Assembly: GCF_014212125.1 (NCBI RefSeq)
Contig: NZ_JACJVP010000066.1
Coordinates: 1-36,276 of the forward strand
Direction: 5' to 3'
DNA length: 36,276 nt
DNA from: Cohnella nanjingensis
GTDB lineage: Bacteria > Bacillota > Bacilli > Paenibacillales > Paenibacillaceae
Shown: positions 24,575 through 32,284 of the stretch, one piece after another
Layout of the letters: every line of letters starts with the position of its first letter
Position numbering within the stretch: the first letter of the stretch is position 1
The notes under the pieces: model-generated
What the model was told of the DNA's origin: nothing
Databases searched by the model: none
Seen by the model: the letters and a program-made list of their open reading frames with translations, nothing else
Program-made: the position numbers and the translations under genes

Positions 24575-24616
24575 CCGGGCGGAGCGTCGACGAGTCGGCT
24601 GGCCGTCCGGTTTTTT
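24575..24616 (+). terminator. leader terminator/attenuator ahead of the MFS gene
   Basis: CCGGGCGG (24575-24582) pairs with CCGTCCGG (24603-24610, one wobble), with AGC/GCT inside, and is followed by six T residues and GGGG. No plus-strand gene ends nearby, so this stop signal most likely lies inside the leader of the MFS transcript. That makes it a candidate attenuator. Confidence 0.65.
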
Positions 24617-24766
24617 GGGGCGAGATCCGGCATAGAGGACGGGAATTCGTTCGATCCGGCAATTCGTCTCTGTATGACCTCCGATAAAAACGCGTCGCCC
24701 TCTACCGGGAGGACTGCGAAGCCGTTTTTACTTGGAATTTTAGCGCATAGGGGAATGCTATTCATC

Positions 24767-25978
24767 ATGAACAACCGCACCGAACGCTCCAAACTGATCC
24801 TGCTTACCGCCGGCATCCTGCTCGTCGCCGCCAATCTGCGCGCGGCGCTGACCTCCGTCGGCCCCGTCGTCGGACAGATCCGCGCCGATACCGGCATCTC
24901 GAACGCCATCGCCGGCATGCTGACGACCTTCGGCCTGTTCGCCTTCGCCGTCGTCTCGCCGGTCGCGCCGAAGCTCGCGCGCCGGTTCGGCACGGAGAAC
25001 GTGCTAACCTGCGCCATGGCGGTCATTACCGTCGGCATCATCATTCGCTCCTTGCCTTTCGTAGCCGCTTTGTTCGCCGGGACCGCTCTGATCGGCCTGG
25101 CGATCGGCGTCGGGAACGTGCTCGTGCCGAGCTTGATCAAACGTGACTTCCCGACGCGCAAGATCGGGCTCATGACGGGCGTCTACTCCGTCTCCATGAC
25201 GCTCTGGGCCGGCATCGCGTCGGGCGTGACGATCCCGATCGCGAATGCGCCGGGCTTCGGCTGGCGCGGGGCGCTCGCCGTCTGGGGGCTGCTGTCGGCC
25301 GCCGCGCTCGTCGTCTGGCTGCCGCAGGTCAGTCTCGGGCCGCGCGCGGACCGGCCGCGCATCGCGGCGCCCGCGCCGAATCTCTGGAAGTCGGGGCTCG
25401 CTTGGCAAGTTACGCTCTACATGGGCTTCCAGTCGATCGTCTTCTACGTGAACGTGGCGTGGCTCCCGGAGATTCTGCATGACGGCGGGATGGACTACGC
25501 GACGGCGGGATGGATGCTGTCGCTCGTTCAGATCGTGAGCCTCCCGGCAACCTTCCTGGCGCCGATCTGGGCCGGACGGAGCGCGAACCAGCGCGTCATG
25601 GTGACCGCCGTCATGGGGCTGCTCGTCGTAGGTTATCTGGGTTTGCTGGGGGCGGGAGCGGGTCCCTGGGTGCCGGTGTGGATCGTCCTCATCGGCCTGG
25701 GATCGGGCGCCAGCTTCAGCTTGGCGCTCGTCTTCTTCTCGCTGCGCACCCGCAGCGCCGAGGAGTCTTCCGAGCTGTCGGGCATGGCCCAGTCGGTCGG
25801 CTATCTGGTCGCGGGCGTCGGTCCCGCGCTGCTCGGCTTCGTCCATGACCGCACCGGCTCTTGGCAGGCGCCGCTCGTCATGATGGTCGTGATCGTCCTG
25901 CTCGCGCTGTTGTTCGGCCTCGGCGCGGGCCGGGACCGGGCTGTGGTCCCGCCTGCGGCGCCGCGCGCGGCCGAATAA
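24767..25978 (+). CDS. CynX/NimT-type MFS transporter
   Basis: This is a 403-residue, 12-TM major facilitator. It opens with LILLTAGILLVAANLRAALTSVGPVVGQI, typical of the CynX/NimT (cyanate/nitroimidazole) branch, which has the NLR motif in TM1. Later it shows VLVPSLIKRDFPTRKIGLMTGVYS and a cytoplasmic loop. The direction and substrate cannot be told; relatives export drugs or take up small anions. The start is uncertain: ATG 24767 lies 13 nt after AGGGG, while ATG 24755 is 1 nt after it. The gene is preceded by an apparent attenuator and is monocistronic. Confidence 0.85.
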   Translation: MNNRTERSKLILLTAGILLVAANLRAALTSVGPVVGQIRADTGISNAIAGMLTTFGLFAFAVVSPVAPKLARRFGTENVLTCAMAVITVGIIIRSLPFVAALFAGTALIGLAIGVGNVLVPSLIKRDFPTRKIGLMTGVYSVSMTLWAGIASGVTIPIANAPGFGWRGALAVWGLLSAAALVVWLPQVSLGPRADRPRIAAPAPNLWKSGLAWQVTLYMGFQSIVFYVNVAWLPEILHDGGMDYATAGWMLSLVQIVSLPATFLAPIWAGRSANQRVMVTAVMGLLVVGYLGLLGAGAGPWVPVWIVLIGLGSGASFSLALVFFSLRTRSAEESSELSGMAQSVGYLVAGVGPALLGFVHDRTGSWQAPLVMMVVIVLLALLFGLGAGRDRAVVPPAAPRAAE

Positions 25979-25982
25979 CGCC

Positions 25983-26011
25983 GCAGTCCGCAAGCAGGCG
26001 GGAGGGACTGC
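25983..26011 (+). terminator. weak hairpin after the MFS gene
   Basis: GCAGTCC (25983-25989) pairs with GGACTGC (26005-26011). There is no T-run. A second self-complementary pair of GGCGCC copies follows at about 26019-26035. Confidence 0.4.
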
Positions 26012-26088
26012 CAAGGGGGCGCCTAACGGGCGCCTAAGCGGCGTCCTTCCGGCGTTCGACAGATGTTGACACAAAATAGACACAATTT

Positions 26089-26133
26089 CCCGTTCATTTT
26101 TTTTAGCTACTACGGCGCGAACGGGTGTAAAAT
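26089..26133 (+). promoter_or_regulatory. inverted repeat and -10 upstream of the DUF1641/NADH dehydrogenase operon
   Basis: CCCGTTC (26089-26095) and GAACGGG (26119-26125) are an exact inverted repeat just ahead of TAAAAT (26128-26133). A TTGACA at 26066-26071 lies too far from this -10. The repeat could be a binding site for a redox or other regulator; this is an inference. The rest of the 333-base gap shows no gene. Confidence 0.4.
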
Positions 26134-26311
26134 GGGTACCAAGGGTTCCGATTCGACCTGACGCGGCAGAACGACTCATGAAGCTTGGGGAAAACGGCAG
26201 CGCGTTCTTTTATGTGAAAAATGTAACAAGCCGCCAGCCAAGCCCGCATCTCCGTGTACGGCAGCCATCGGGCAGACCGCATGATCTTACTGAAAAGGAG
26301 GACTTTGTCTC

Positions 26312-26749
26312 ATGTCTATCACACCTGCAACGCAAGAGGCCAGCCAAGTTGCGAACGTCGCCCAGGAGCAAAAACTGGATGTGCTCGACCAACTGATGAA
26401 GCCGGAAGTTCAGGAATCGCTTACCGTCCTGGTGGAGAACCTGCCGAAGCTGGCCGAGATGGTCACCGTCATGACCAAGGCGTACGACTTCGCGACCGCC
26501 GTGGCGACGGACCAAGTGCTGATCAACGACTTCAAGGCGGGTATCGGCGAAGTGGCCAAACCGGTCGTCGACAAGGCCAAAGGCATCGCTGCCGCGGCTA
26601 TGGAAGCCAGCGACCGCGCGCAAGCGGATACGGCGACGGTCGGCCTCTTCGGCTTGCTGAAGATGCTCAAGGATCCGCAAGTGCAGAAGACGCTTCGTTT
26701 CTCCCAAGCTTTCCTGAACGTATTGGCTGAACGCCAACAACAACGCTAA
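26312..26749 (+). CDS. DUF1641 domain-containing protein
   Basis: This 145-residue helical protein of the DUF1641 family includes LLKMLKDPQVQKTLRFSQAFLNVL, the family's conserved C-terminal segment, and VLDQLMKPEVQESLTVLVENLPKLAEMV at the front. Its function is not established; Bacillus relatives (YrhD/YjgD) accompany oxidoreductases. AAAAGGAGG 11 nt upstream sets the start. It precedes the type II NADH dehydrogenase by 15 bases, so a shared role in respiratory electron input is a reasonable inference. Confidence 0.85.
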   Translation: MSITPATQEASQVANVAQEQKLDVLDQLMKPEVQESLTVLVENLPKLAEMVTVMTKAYDFATAVATDQVLINDFKAGIGEVAKPVVDKAKGIAAAAMEASDRAQADTATVGLFGLLKMLKDPQVQKTLRFSQAFLNVLAERQQQR

Positions 26750-26764
26750 GAACGGAGGATGGAC

Positions 26765-27946
26765 ATGGCTAAGCAAATCTTGATTCTGGGCGGCGGATAC
26801 GGCGGCCTGCTGACCGCGCTGACCGCGCGTCAGCATCTGTCGGCATCGGAAGCCGCGATTACGGTCGTCAACCGCTATCCGACGCACCAGATTATTACCG
26901 AACTTCACCGTCTTGCCGCAGGTAGCATCGCCGAACCGGCCGTTGCGCTGCCGCTGGCCAAGCTGCTGAAGAACAAAGACGTCAACCTGGCGATCGAGAC
27001 CGTCAAAGAGATCCAACCGGACGCGAAAAAAGTGTTGATGGCGAGCGGCGCAACGTATACGTTCGACAAGCTGGTCATCGCGCTGGGCTCCGAGACGGCC
27101 TACTTCGGCATTCCGGGCCTGCAAGAGCACAGCTTCGTGCTCAAGTCGGCGGAAGATGCCAACAAGATCCGCGCGCACGTCGAAGCGCGCCTTGACGCTT
27201 ACAAGCAATCCAAGAACCCGGCCGACGCGACGATCGTGGTCGGCGGCGGCGGTCTGACCGGCGTCGAGCTGGTCGGCGAATTCGCGGACAAGCTGCCTGA
27301 GCAATGCCGCGCGAAGGGCATCGACTTCAACGACATCAAACTGTACTGTATCGAAGCCGGCCCGGCGATCCTGCCGATCTTCCCGCCGGAGCTGATCGAA
27401 CGCGCGCAAGCGAGCCTCGAGAAGCGCGGCGTCGAAGTCATCACGGGCGTCGCGATCACCGAGACCTCCAAGAACACCGTATCGCTCAAGGACGGCCGCG
27501 TCCTCGAGACCAATACGATCATCTGGACGGGCGGCGTTCAAGGCCATGCCGTCGTCGGGAACTGCGGGATCGAAGTAAACCGCGGCCGCGCCTCCGTCAC
27601 GGAGACGCTGCAATCCACTTCGCACCCGGATATCTACCTCGCAGGCGACTGCGCGGTCGTCATCCCGGGCGAAGGCGCGCGTCCTTACCCGCCGACTGCG
27701 CAGCTCGCTTGGCAGATGGGCGAGACGATCGGCTACAACCTGTCCGCCGACCTGAAGGGCGGCGTCAAGGACAGCTTCTCGCCGGTCTTCTCCGGTACGC
27801 TGGGCAGCCTCGGCCGCAAGGATGCGGTCGGTACGATCGGCGCGAGCCAGACCCGCCTGAAAGGCACGGCCGCTACGCTGATGAAGGAAGCGAGCAACAT
27901 CCGCTACCTGTCGCACATTAACGGCCTGTTCGCTCTGGCCCACTGA
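26765..27946 (+). CDS. type II NADH dehydrogenase-like FAD oxidoreductase
   Basis: This 393-residue two-dinucleotide-binding flavoprotein begins with an FAD motif (ILILGGGYGGLLTALTA). A second Rossmann motif (TIVVGGGGLTGVELVGEFAD) binds NAD(P)H. An IYLAGDCAVV motif near the C-terminal third is typical of the FAD pyrophosphate contact. A hydrophobic C-terminal helix-like end (SHINGLFALAH) could attach it to the membrane. The family (Ndh/YumB/YjlD type) passes electrons from NAD(P)H to menaquinone without proton pumping. ATG 26765 has GGAGG 6 nt upstream; ATG 26759 is immediately after the site. A strong terminator follows. Confidence 0.9.
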   Translation: MAKQILILGGGYGGLLTALTARQHLSASEAAITVVNRYPTHQIITELHRLAAGSIAEPAVALPLAKLLKNKDVNLAIETVKEIQPDAKKVLMASGATYTFDKLVIALGSETAYFGIPGLQEHSFVLKSAEDANKIRAHVEARLDAYKQSKNPADATIVVGGGGLTGVELVGEFADKLPEQCRAKGIDFNDIKLYCIEAGPAILPIFPPELIERAQASLEKRGVEVITGVAITETSKNTVSLKDGRVLETNTIIWTGGVQGHAVVGNCGIEVNRGRASVTETLQSTSHPDIYLAGDCAVVIPGEGARPYPPTAQLAWQMGETIGYNLSADLKGGVKDSFSPVFSGTLGSLGRKDAVGTIGASQTRLKGTAATLMKEASNIRYLSHINGLFALAH

Positions 27947-27964
27947 TCTTAGCTACTCCTGCAG

Positions 27965-28006
27965 CAGCCTTGTCCGGTTCTCTCGAACCGGGCAGGGCTG
28001 TTTTTT
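27965..28006 (+). terminator. terminator of the DUF1641/NADH dehydrogenase operon
   Basis: CAGCC and CCGGTTC pair with GAACCGG and GGCTG around TCTC, followed by six T residues. Confidence 0.92.
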
Positions 28007-28155
28007 GGTTGGGGGAGGGTGGGAGGCGCGAGCCGAAACTGACGTGGTGGTGTGGAGATAAGCCGCGAAATGCGGCTTGTTTGGGTTTGCGGTATTCCGT
28101 TAAAAGTCTAGATCCGGCATAATGGTTTGACAAGTATGCAATAAGACCTTATATT

Positions 28156-28173
28156 TAGAATGAACATTCGATC
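28156..28173. promoter_or_regulatory. TetR operator copy 1 (TetR promoter)
   Basis: TAGAATGAACATTCGATC contains GAATG-AA-CATTC, and the same motif recurs ahead of the SDR gene at 28841. It sits 36 bases ahead of the TetR start. Confidence 0.65.
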
Positions 28174-28208
28174 GAATTCGTTTGATCGCCTTAAGAGGAG
28201 GGAGTGAT

Positions 28209-28805
28209 ATGTTCGAGCAGTACCACAAAGTTCAGCAAGCCATTTTGGAAACGACTCTTCGACTCATCAACCAAAAAGAGCTGCAAGCGACGTCCATGGC
28301 ATTGCTTGCCAAGGAATCCGGCGTATCGACCGGCAACATCTACCACTATTTTCAGAGCAAGGAAGACATCATTAACGAGCTGTACAAAGCGATCGTTTAT
28401 TTTAGCGGACAGTTCGTGCGACAAGGGTTGGATAAGGAAGGTTCGATTAGGGAACGATTTTACTGGGGCTGGGAGAAGGTTGTCGAGTTCGGACGACAAT
28501 ATTCACAAGGATTCCAGTTCATTGAGCAATATTCGTTCTCTCCTTATATTCATGAGAATGCTAAACAGGAAGCAATTGCCGGCGGGTGGTGCGATCCTAT
28601 GAGCAAATTGTATACCGAAGCTATTGAACAACAGCTATTTATCAATATGGACCCGAAATTGATGGTTCAATTGCATTACGGCTCCTTGGTGTACGCACTC
28701 AAAGGGCATCAGTTGAGTAGCTTCGTCCTAACGAATCAAACGGTGCAAACAACCATACAAATCTGCTGGAACTCTGTCAGCCGTCAAGCAAGCATAGATC
28801 AATAA
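28209..28805 (+). CDS. TetR-family transcriptional regulator
   Basis: This 198-residue repressor has an N-terminal HTH (SMALLAKESGVSTGNIYHYF, then QSKEDIINELYKAIV) and a divergent helical C-terminal domain. AGAGGAGGG 6-7 nt upstream supports ATG 28209. It is followed after 76 bases by a short-chain dehydrogenase gene. Both genes carry the same TAGAATGAAC(A/G)TTC(G/A)ATC motif at their promoters, so the regulator likely represses itself and that gene. This region is less GC-rich than its flanks. Confidence 0.9.
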   Translation: MFEQYHKVQQAILETTLRLINQKELQATSMALLAKESGVSTGNIYHYFQSKEDIINELYKAIVYFSGQFVRQGLDKEGSIRERFYWGWEKVVEFGRQYSQGFQFIEQYSFSPYIHENAKQEAIAGGWCDPMSKLYTEAIEQQLFINMDPKLMVQLHYGSLVYALKGHQLSSFVLTNQTVQTTIQICWNSVSRQASIDQ

Positions 28806-28840
28806 TACAATTTGAACCGCCCGAATTTTTTTAAAGCAAA

Positions 28841-28858
28841 TAGAATGAACGTTCAATC
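28841..28858. promoter_or_regulatory. TetR operator copy 2 (SDR promoter)
   Basis: TAGAATGAACGTTCAATC is centred on the perfect palindrome TGAACGTTCA and lies 23 bases ahead of the SDR start. It matches the motif at 28156 at 16 of 18 positions. Confidence 0.7.
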
Positions 28859-28881
28859 TAAAATGGAAGCAGGGGAATGAG

Positions 28882-29694
28882 ATGAAAAAAACGATTTTTA
28901 TTACCGGAACGAGCACAGGATTAGGCAGGTTAACAGCTCTGCATTTTGCAAAGGCTGGTTGGAATGTGGCGGCGACGATGCGTTCACCCGAGAGAGAGAC
29001 GGAATTGACAAAACACGAGAATATCAAAATTTTCAAGCTTGACGTGACCGATGTAAAGCAAGTCCAAACGGCGACGGAACAGGCAATCGAAGCGTTTGGC
29101 CGCATCGACATCGTTGTTAATAATGCGGGCATGGGAACGTACGGAGCGCTTGAGCTGGCCAAAGAAAGCGCGATCGACTGGCAGTTCGCCGTCAATGTAC
29201 GCGGACCTATCAATGTGATCCGGGCGTTCCTGCCCCATTATCGTGCCAATGAAGGCGGCATGTTCATCAATATCAGTTCGCTGGTGGGCTTAACAACCGC
29301 TGCGCCATTAGGCTCCCTGTACTCCATGTCTAAATTCGCATTGGAAGGATTGACCGAAGGACTCTATTACGAACTGAAACCGCTCAATATCGATCTGAGG
29401 CTTGTGGAGCAAGGAGGGTCAACGGACAATGACTTCATCAGTAATATCGTCTGGAACTCTGACGAGAATATTAAGGCATATGACGCCCTCACCGCGAAAC
29501 TTAAAGCTAGGTTCGAATCAAGCGAAGGCCGGTCCGATCCGCAAGAAATCGTAGATGCGATATTCGCTTTGGCGACGGGCGAAAGTAAACAATTCCGCAC
29601 GGTGGTCGGAGAGGCAAGCAAAGGTCTCGTTGCAATGAGAAAAGCCATGCCGATTGAAGCGTATTTGGAAAAAATAGCAGAAGCCTTTCGATAA
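28882..29694 (+). CDS. short-chain dehydrogenase/reductase
   Basis: This 270-residue classical SDR has TGTSTGLG near residue 9 (the TGxxxGxG cofactor motif), NNAG at about 81, the catalytic Ser in INISSLVG, and YSMSK (YxxxK). DVTD at about 54 suggests use of NAD(P)H with an Asp in the second strand. The substrate is unknown; sequence style resembles SDRs of the retinol/sterol-like group. The start has AGGGGA 4-5 nt upstream. Together with the TetR gene it forms a small AT-richer pair that looks like a transferred regulator-enzyme unit. Confidence 0.9.
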   Translation: MKKTIFITGTSTGLGRLTALHFAKAGWNVAATMRSPERETELTKHENIKIFKLDVTDVKQVQTATEQAIEAFGRIDIVVNNAGMGTYGALELAKESAIDWQFAVNVRGPINVIRAFLPHYRANEGGMFINISSLVGLTTAAPLGSLYSMSKFALEGLTEGLYYELKPLNIDLRLVEQGGSTDNDFISNIVWNSDENIKAYDALTAKLKARFESSEGRSDPQEIVDAIFALATGESKQFRTVVGEASKGLVAMRKAMPIEAYLEKIAEAFR

Positions 29695-29724
29695 GAAATA
29701 GCAGTCACGATAACCGCTCCATAT

Positions 29725-29772
29725 ACCGGAGATTGATTGCGCGAGATTACTGCAGTCAAACCTCCGGTTTTT
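29725..29772 (+). terminator. terminator of the SDR gene
   Basis: ACCGGAG and TTGA pair with TCAA and CTCCGGT, leaving a loop of about 20 bases, followed by TTTTGCCCTTTT. Confidence 0.7.
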
Positions 29773-30060
29773 GCCCTTTTGCACTCTGCCCTGTCGTACA
29801 GCCACATATAGAATCTTGCTTGCTTAATCAGCCTTCAGGGCATCCTCAATACGAGGGGGGAAGATGCACGCGAGCGCCCTCGAACGCGGTGATCATGGGC
29901 AACTGTCTGCCGGCAACAGCACCGGACTTCGCCCGCCCAAGAGGACGTACTCCGTACGAACACGGCGGAGCATAGCTTAAGGAGGCGTACCTGTACAACA
30001 TTCCGTCTTACTAGCACGCGGACCTCTCCGCAAGGGGCTGCCGGGCTTATGCTGTTTTTC
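29773..30060. other. structured intergenic stretch without a recognised gene
   Basis: A 38-codon frame starts near 29863 (MHASALERGDHGQLSAG and on to RTRRSIA) after AGGGGGG; I do not recognise it. Self-complementary segments include CCGGCAACAGCACCGG, GTACTCCGTAC, GCGGACCTCTCCGC and AGCATA...TATGCT running into GTTTTT near 30051-30060. This could be a structured leader or small RNA, but no known riboswitch class is evident. Confidence 0.35.
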
Positions 30061-30063
30061 CCA

Positions 30064-30092
30064 TTGACGAAGCGCCCGTTCAAAACTATAAT
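30064..30092 (+). promoter_or_regulatory. SigA promoter of the MarR gene
   Basis: TTGACG (30064-30069), exactly 17 bases and TATAAT (30087-30092) form a near-consensus promoter. The transcription start would fall at about 30099. Confidence 0.85.
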
Positions 30093-30097
30093 TACTT

Positions 30098-30589
30098 TTG
30101 TATCAGTTGATATATCAACAAAAGACGGGATGTGCAGCGCTCATTCGTCCGATCAAGTTCTACCACGACAATATCGGCATCGACATCCACGAGGCCGATC
30201 TGGCGATCACGAACTACGTCAAGCGCAGGTTGGCGCCTTTCCGGCTCGCGCCGGAGCAGAATCTCATCATGCTGCTCCTCTGGCAGAGCGAGGGCGTGAC
30301 GCAGAACGAGATCGCGGACAGCTTGGGGAAGGACAAGGCCGGCGTGGCCCGGATGATCCTGAGTCTGGAGAGCAAAGGCTACGTGAAGCGCATCGTCCCG
30401 TCCTGCGACCGCCGCACCGTCCAAATCTTCCTGACGCCGGAGGGACAAGCGTTGAAGGATCGCGTCCTGCCCGTGCTGGACGAGATCAAACGCGAGATCT
30501 CCGCCGGGATCGGCGAAGACCGATTCGCGCTCGTGCGCAGCACGCTGTCGGCCATCTTGGCCAACGTGGAGCGTGCCTCGCGCCAATAG
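30098..30589 (+). CDS. MarR-family transcriptional regulator (start uncertain)
   Basis: This protein of about 150-163 residues has a winged helix-turn-helix (VTQNEIADSLGKDKAGVARMILSLESKGYVKR, then the wing DRRTVQIFLTPEG) flanked by dimer helices. No ATG lies in frame near the start. The in-frame TTG codons at 30098 and 30107 lie at or inside the transcript start and the operator, with no ribosome binding site. The next candidates are non-standard (ATT 30140). An ATG at 30130 is in another frame. Either the gene is leaderless with TTG, or its 5' end has a sequence change. The stop is 67 bases before the FMN reductase gene, a likely target or partner. Confidence 0.85.
   Translation: MYQLIYQQKTGCAALIRPIKFYHDNIGIDIHEADLAITNYVKRRLAPFRLAPEQNLIMLLLWQSEGVTQNEIADSLGKDKAGVARMILSLESKGYVKRIVPSCDRRTVQIFLTPEGQALKDRVLPVLDEIKREISAGIGEDRFALVRSTLSAILANVERASRQ
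30107..30118. promoter_or_regulatory. MarR operator palindrome
   Basis: TTGATATATCAA is a perfect 12-bp palindrome immediately downstream of the -10, overlapping the expected transcript start. That is a fitting place for autorepression by the MarR protein encoded here. Confidence 0.7.
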
Positions 30590-30656
30590 TGCCGCAACCG
30601 GCAACGACTGACCTCAACCATCCGGTCAGACCCTATATTCCTTGGAGGTATACATC

Positions 30657-31220
30657 ATGAAAATCGCAGCCATCGTCGGCAGCATCCGCAAGGACTCTTA
30701 CAATCTGAAGTTGGCCCAATACGTCAAGGAACGCTACAAAGACCGCTTCGAGCTGGAGATTCTCAGCCTCCGCGATCTTCCGATCTACGATCAAGACATC
30801 GAGAACACGCCGCCGGAAGCCGTGACGAAGTTCAAGGCGAAGGTCGCCGCAGCCGATGCCGTTCTGTGGATCACGCCCGAATACAACGGCACGATCTCCG
30901 GCGTCCTGGGCAATGCGATCGACTGGCTGTCCCGCGTGGACAAAGTCATGGTCGGCAAGCCTTCCTGGATCATGGGCGCTTCGATGGGCCTGATGGGCAC
31001 GGTTAAGGCGCAACTGCATCTTCGCGAGATTCTGTTCGCGATGGGCCTCAGCTCCCCGCTGCTCCCGGGCAACGAAGTGTACGTGGGCGCCGTTCACGAG
31101 AAATTCGATGCCGAAGGCAACCTGATCCACGAGCCGACCGTGAAGTTCCTGGACGCCGTCGTCGACAACTTCCTGAAGTGGTACGACACCTACCATCGCG
31201 CAACCGTGGCTGCGAAGTAA
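30657..31220 (+). CDS. NADPH-dependent FMN reductase
   Basis: This 187-residue flavodoxin-like fold protein has a phosphate-binding loop GSIRKDSYN at residue 8, the family motif TPEYNGTISGVLGNAIDWLSR near 75-100, and GASMGLMGTVKAQLHLREIL. Members reduce FMN, quinones, azo dyes or chromate with NAD(P)H, usually as dimers or tetramers in the cytosol. TTGGAGG 8 nt upstream gives ATG 30657. It follows the MarR gene, so redox or electrophile stress control is plausible. A hairpin follows. Confidence 0.92.
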   Translation: MKIAAIVGSIRKDSYNLKLAQYVKERYKDRFELEILSLRDLPIYDQDIENTPPEAVTKFKAKVAAADAVLWITPEYNGTISGVLGNAIDWLSRVDKVMVGKPSWIMGASMGLMGTVKAQLHLREILFAMGLSSPLLPGNEVYVGAVHEKFDAEGNLIHEPTVKFLDAVVDNFLKWYDTYHRATVAAK

Positions 31221-31233
31221 GCCGAACGCCGCA

Positions 31234-31275
31234 AAAAAACGATCCCCGCTCACCGGAAGGTGGCGGGGATCTTGG
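31234..31275. terminator. bidirectional terminator between FMN reductase and VOC genes
   Basis: GATCCCCGCTCACC pairs with GGTGGCGGGGATC. Read on the minus strand it is followed by CGTTTTTTT, so it is clearly a terminator for the minus-strand operon. It probably also serves the plus-strand reductase gene. Confidence 0.88.
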
Positions 31276-31308
31276 CGTTGATCTTTCGGGAAAAGATCGA
31301 TAATTCGC

Positions 31309-31716
31309 TTAAACGGAACTCGGCTGCGGCTTGGCCAGATTCAGCTGCCACGAGACGCCGAAGCGGTCGTTCACCCAAGCGAATTTCTCGCTGAACGGAG
31401 AATCCCCGAGCGGCATGAGCACTTGGCCGTCTCGCGACAACTCCGCATACAACCGATCGATCTCGTCAACCGTATCGCAAGCCACGAAAAGCGAGATGGC
31501 GGGCGTAAATCCCCATTCGTGCTTCACGGCGCTGTCGATGCACATATAAGTCTGACCCTTGATGGTGAACTTGGCATGCAAGACTTTGCCGTCGGCGTGA
31601 CGAACGAGATGGTCGATTCGGGATTGCTCGAACAGCGAAGTGTAGCAGCTCATGGCTTCCTCGGCTTGTCCGGAAAACGTCAAGAAAGGGGTCGTTTTTT
31701 GGTTGCCGAATTCCAT
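31309..31716 (-). CDS. VOC-family PhnB-like protein
   Basis: This 135-residue protein of the vicinal-oxygen-chelate fold (PhnB / 3-dmu-9_3-mt type) shows PFLTFSGQAEEAMSCYTSLFE at the front, HAKFTIKGQTYMCIDS in the middle and FGVSWQLNL at the end, with FVNDR-like WVNDRFG. The family's metal-binding set is incomplete, as is common in PhnB-like proteins, so activity is unknown. An AAAAGGAG lies about 12 nt upstream. It is the last gene of an ArsR-SRPBCC-VOC operon. Confidence 0.88.
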   Translation of the reverse strand: MEFGNQKTTPFLTFSGQAEEAMSCYTSLFEQSRIDHLVRHADGKVLHAKFTIKGQTYMCIDSAVKHEWGFTPAISLFVACDTVDEIDRLYAELSRDGQVLMPLGDSPFSEKFAWVNDRFGVSWQLNLAKPQPSSV

Positions 31717-31751
31717 GGGAGATTCCAGCTCCTTTTAAATTGAATAGAATC

Positions 31752-32231
31752 TTATAGCAGCGTAAGCAGATGGTCGAACATCTCGTTCCAGCCGTGTTCC
31801 GTCTCGCTCTTGCAGGCGGCGAGCATCTGCCGCACTTCTTCGCTGGTCGCATCGGGCCGATGCGGGACGACGATCTCCTGGACAAGCGTTAGCTGACACC
31901 CGTCTTCAAGCGGTTCGATCTCCACGATGACGCGGTCGATCGTCGGACTGAATTGGGCCATGCGGAAGGTGAACACGAGCCGGCGCGGACGGTCGATCTC
32001 CTCGTACTCGCCGTCGCCGACGTAGTCCGTACCGTTGCGGCGGTCCACGATGACATACTTCCCGCCCACGCGGGGATCCATTTCCACGCGCCTCCCGATC
32101 CGGTCGCTGCCTGGCGAGGTGAACAGCCAGCGGGTCGCGAATTCGGGGTTCAGCCACGCGTCGAACACGCGCTCCGGAGAGGCTTGGAAGCGGCAGGTGA
32201 CTTGCGCTTTGACATGAGCCATTTTTTCCAT
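31752..32231 (-). CDS. SRPBCC (AHSA1-like) domain protein
   Basis: This 159-residue START/Bet v1-like helix-grip protein shows the AHSA1-type front (FQASPERVFDAWLNPEFATRWLF), the beta strands VGGKYVIVDRRNG and GDGEYEEIDRPRRLVFTFRM, and a C-terminal helix HGWNEMFDHLLTLL. These proteins bind hydrophobic ligands; some act as stress co-chaperone-like factors. AAGGAGG 6 nt upstream sets the start. It is the middle gene of the ArsR operon, 53 bases after the regulator. Confidence 0.9.
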   Translation of the reverse strand: MEKMAHVKAQVTCRFQASPERVFDAWLNPEFATRWLFTSPGSDRIGRRVEMDPRVGGKYVIVDRRNGTDYVGDGEYEEIDRPRRLVFTFRMAQFSPTIDRVIVEIEPLEDGCQLTLVQEIVVPHRPDATSEEVRQMLAACKSETEHGWNEMFDHLLTLL

Positions 32232-32284
32232 CGGAGTCCTCCTTTACTAAGGGCGGCGTCGGGCGGCCAAGCCGGAGAGACGAT

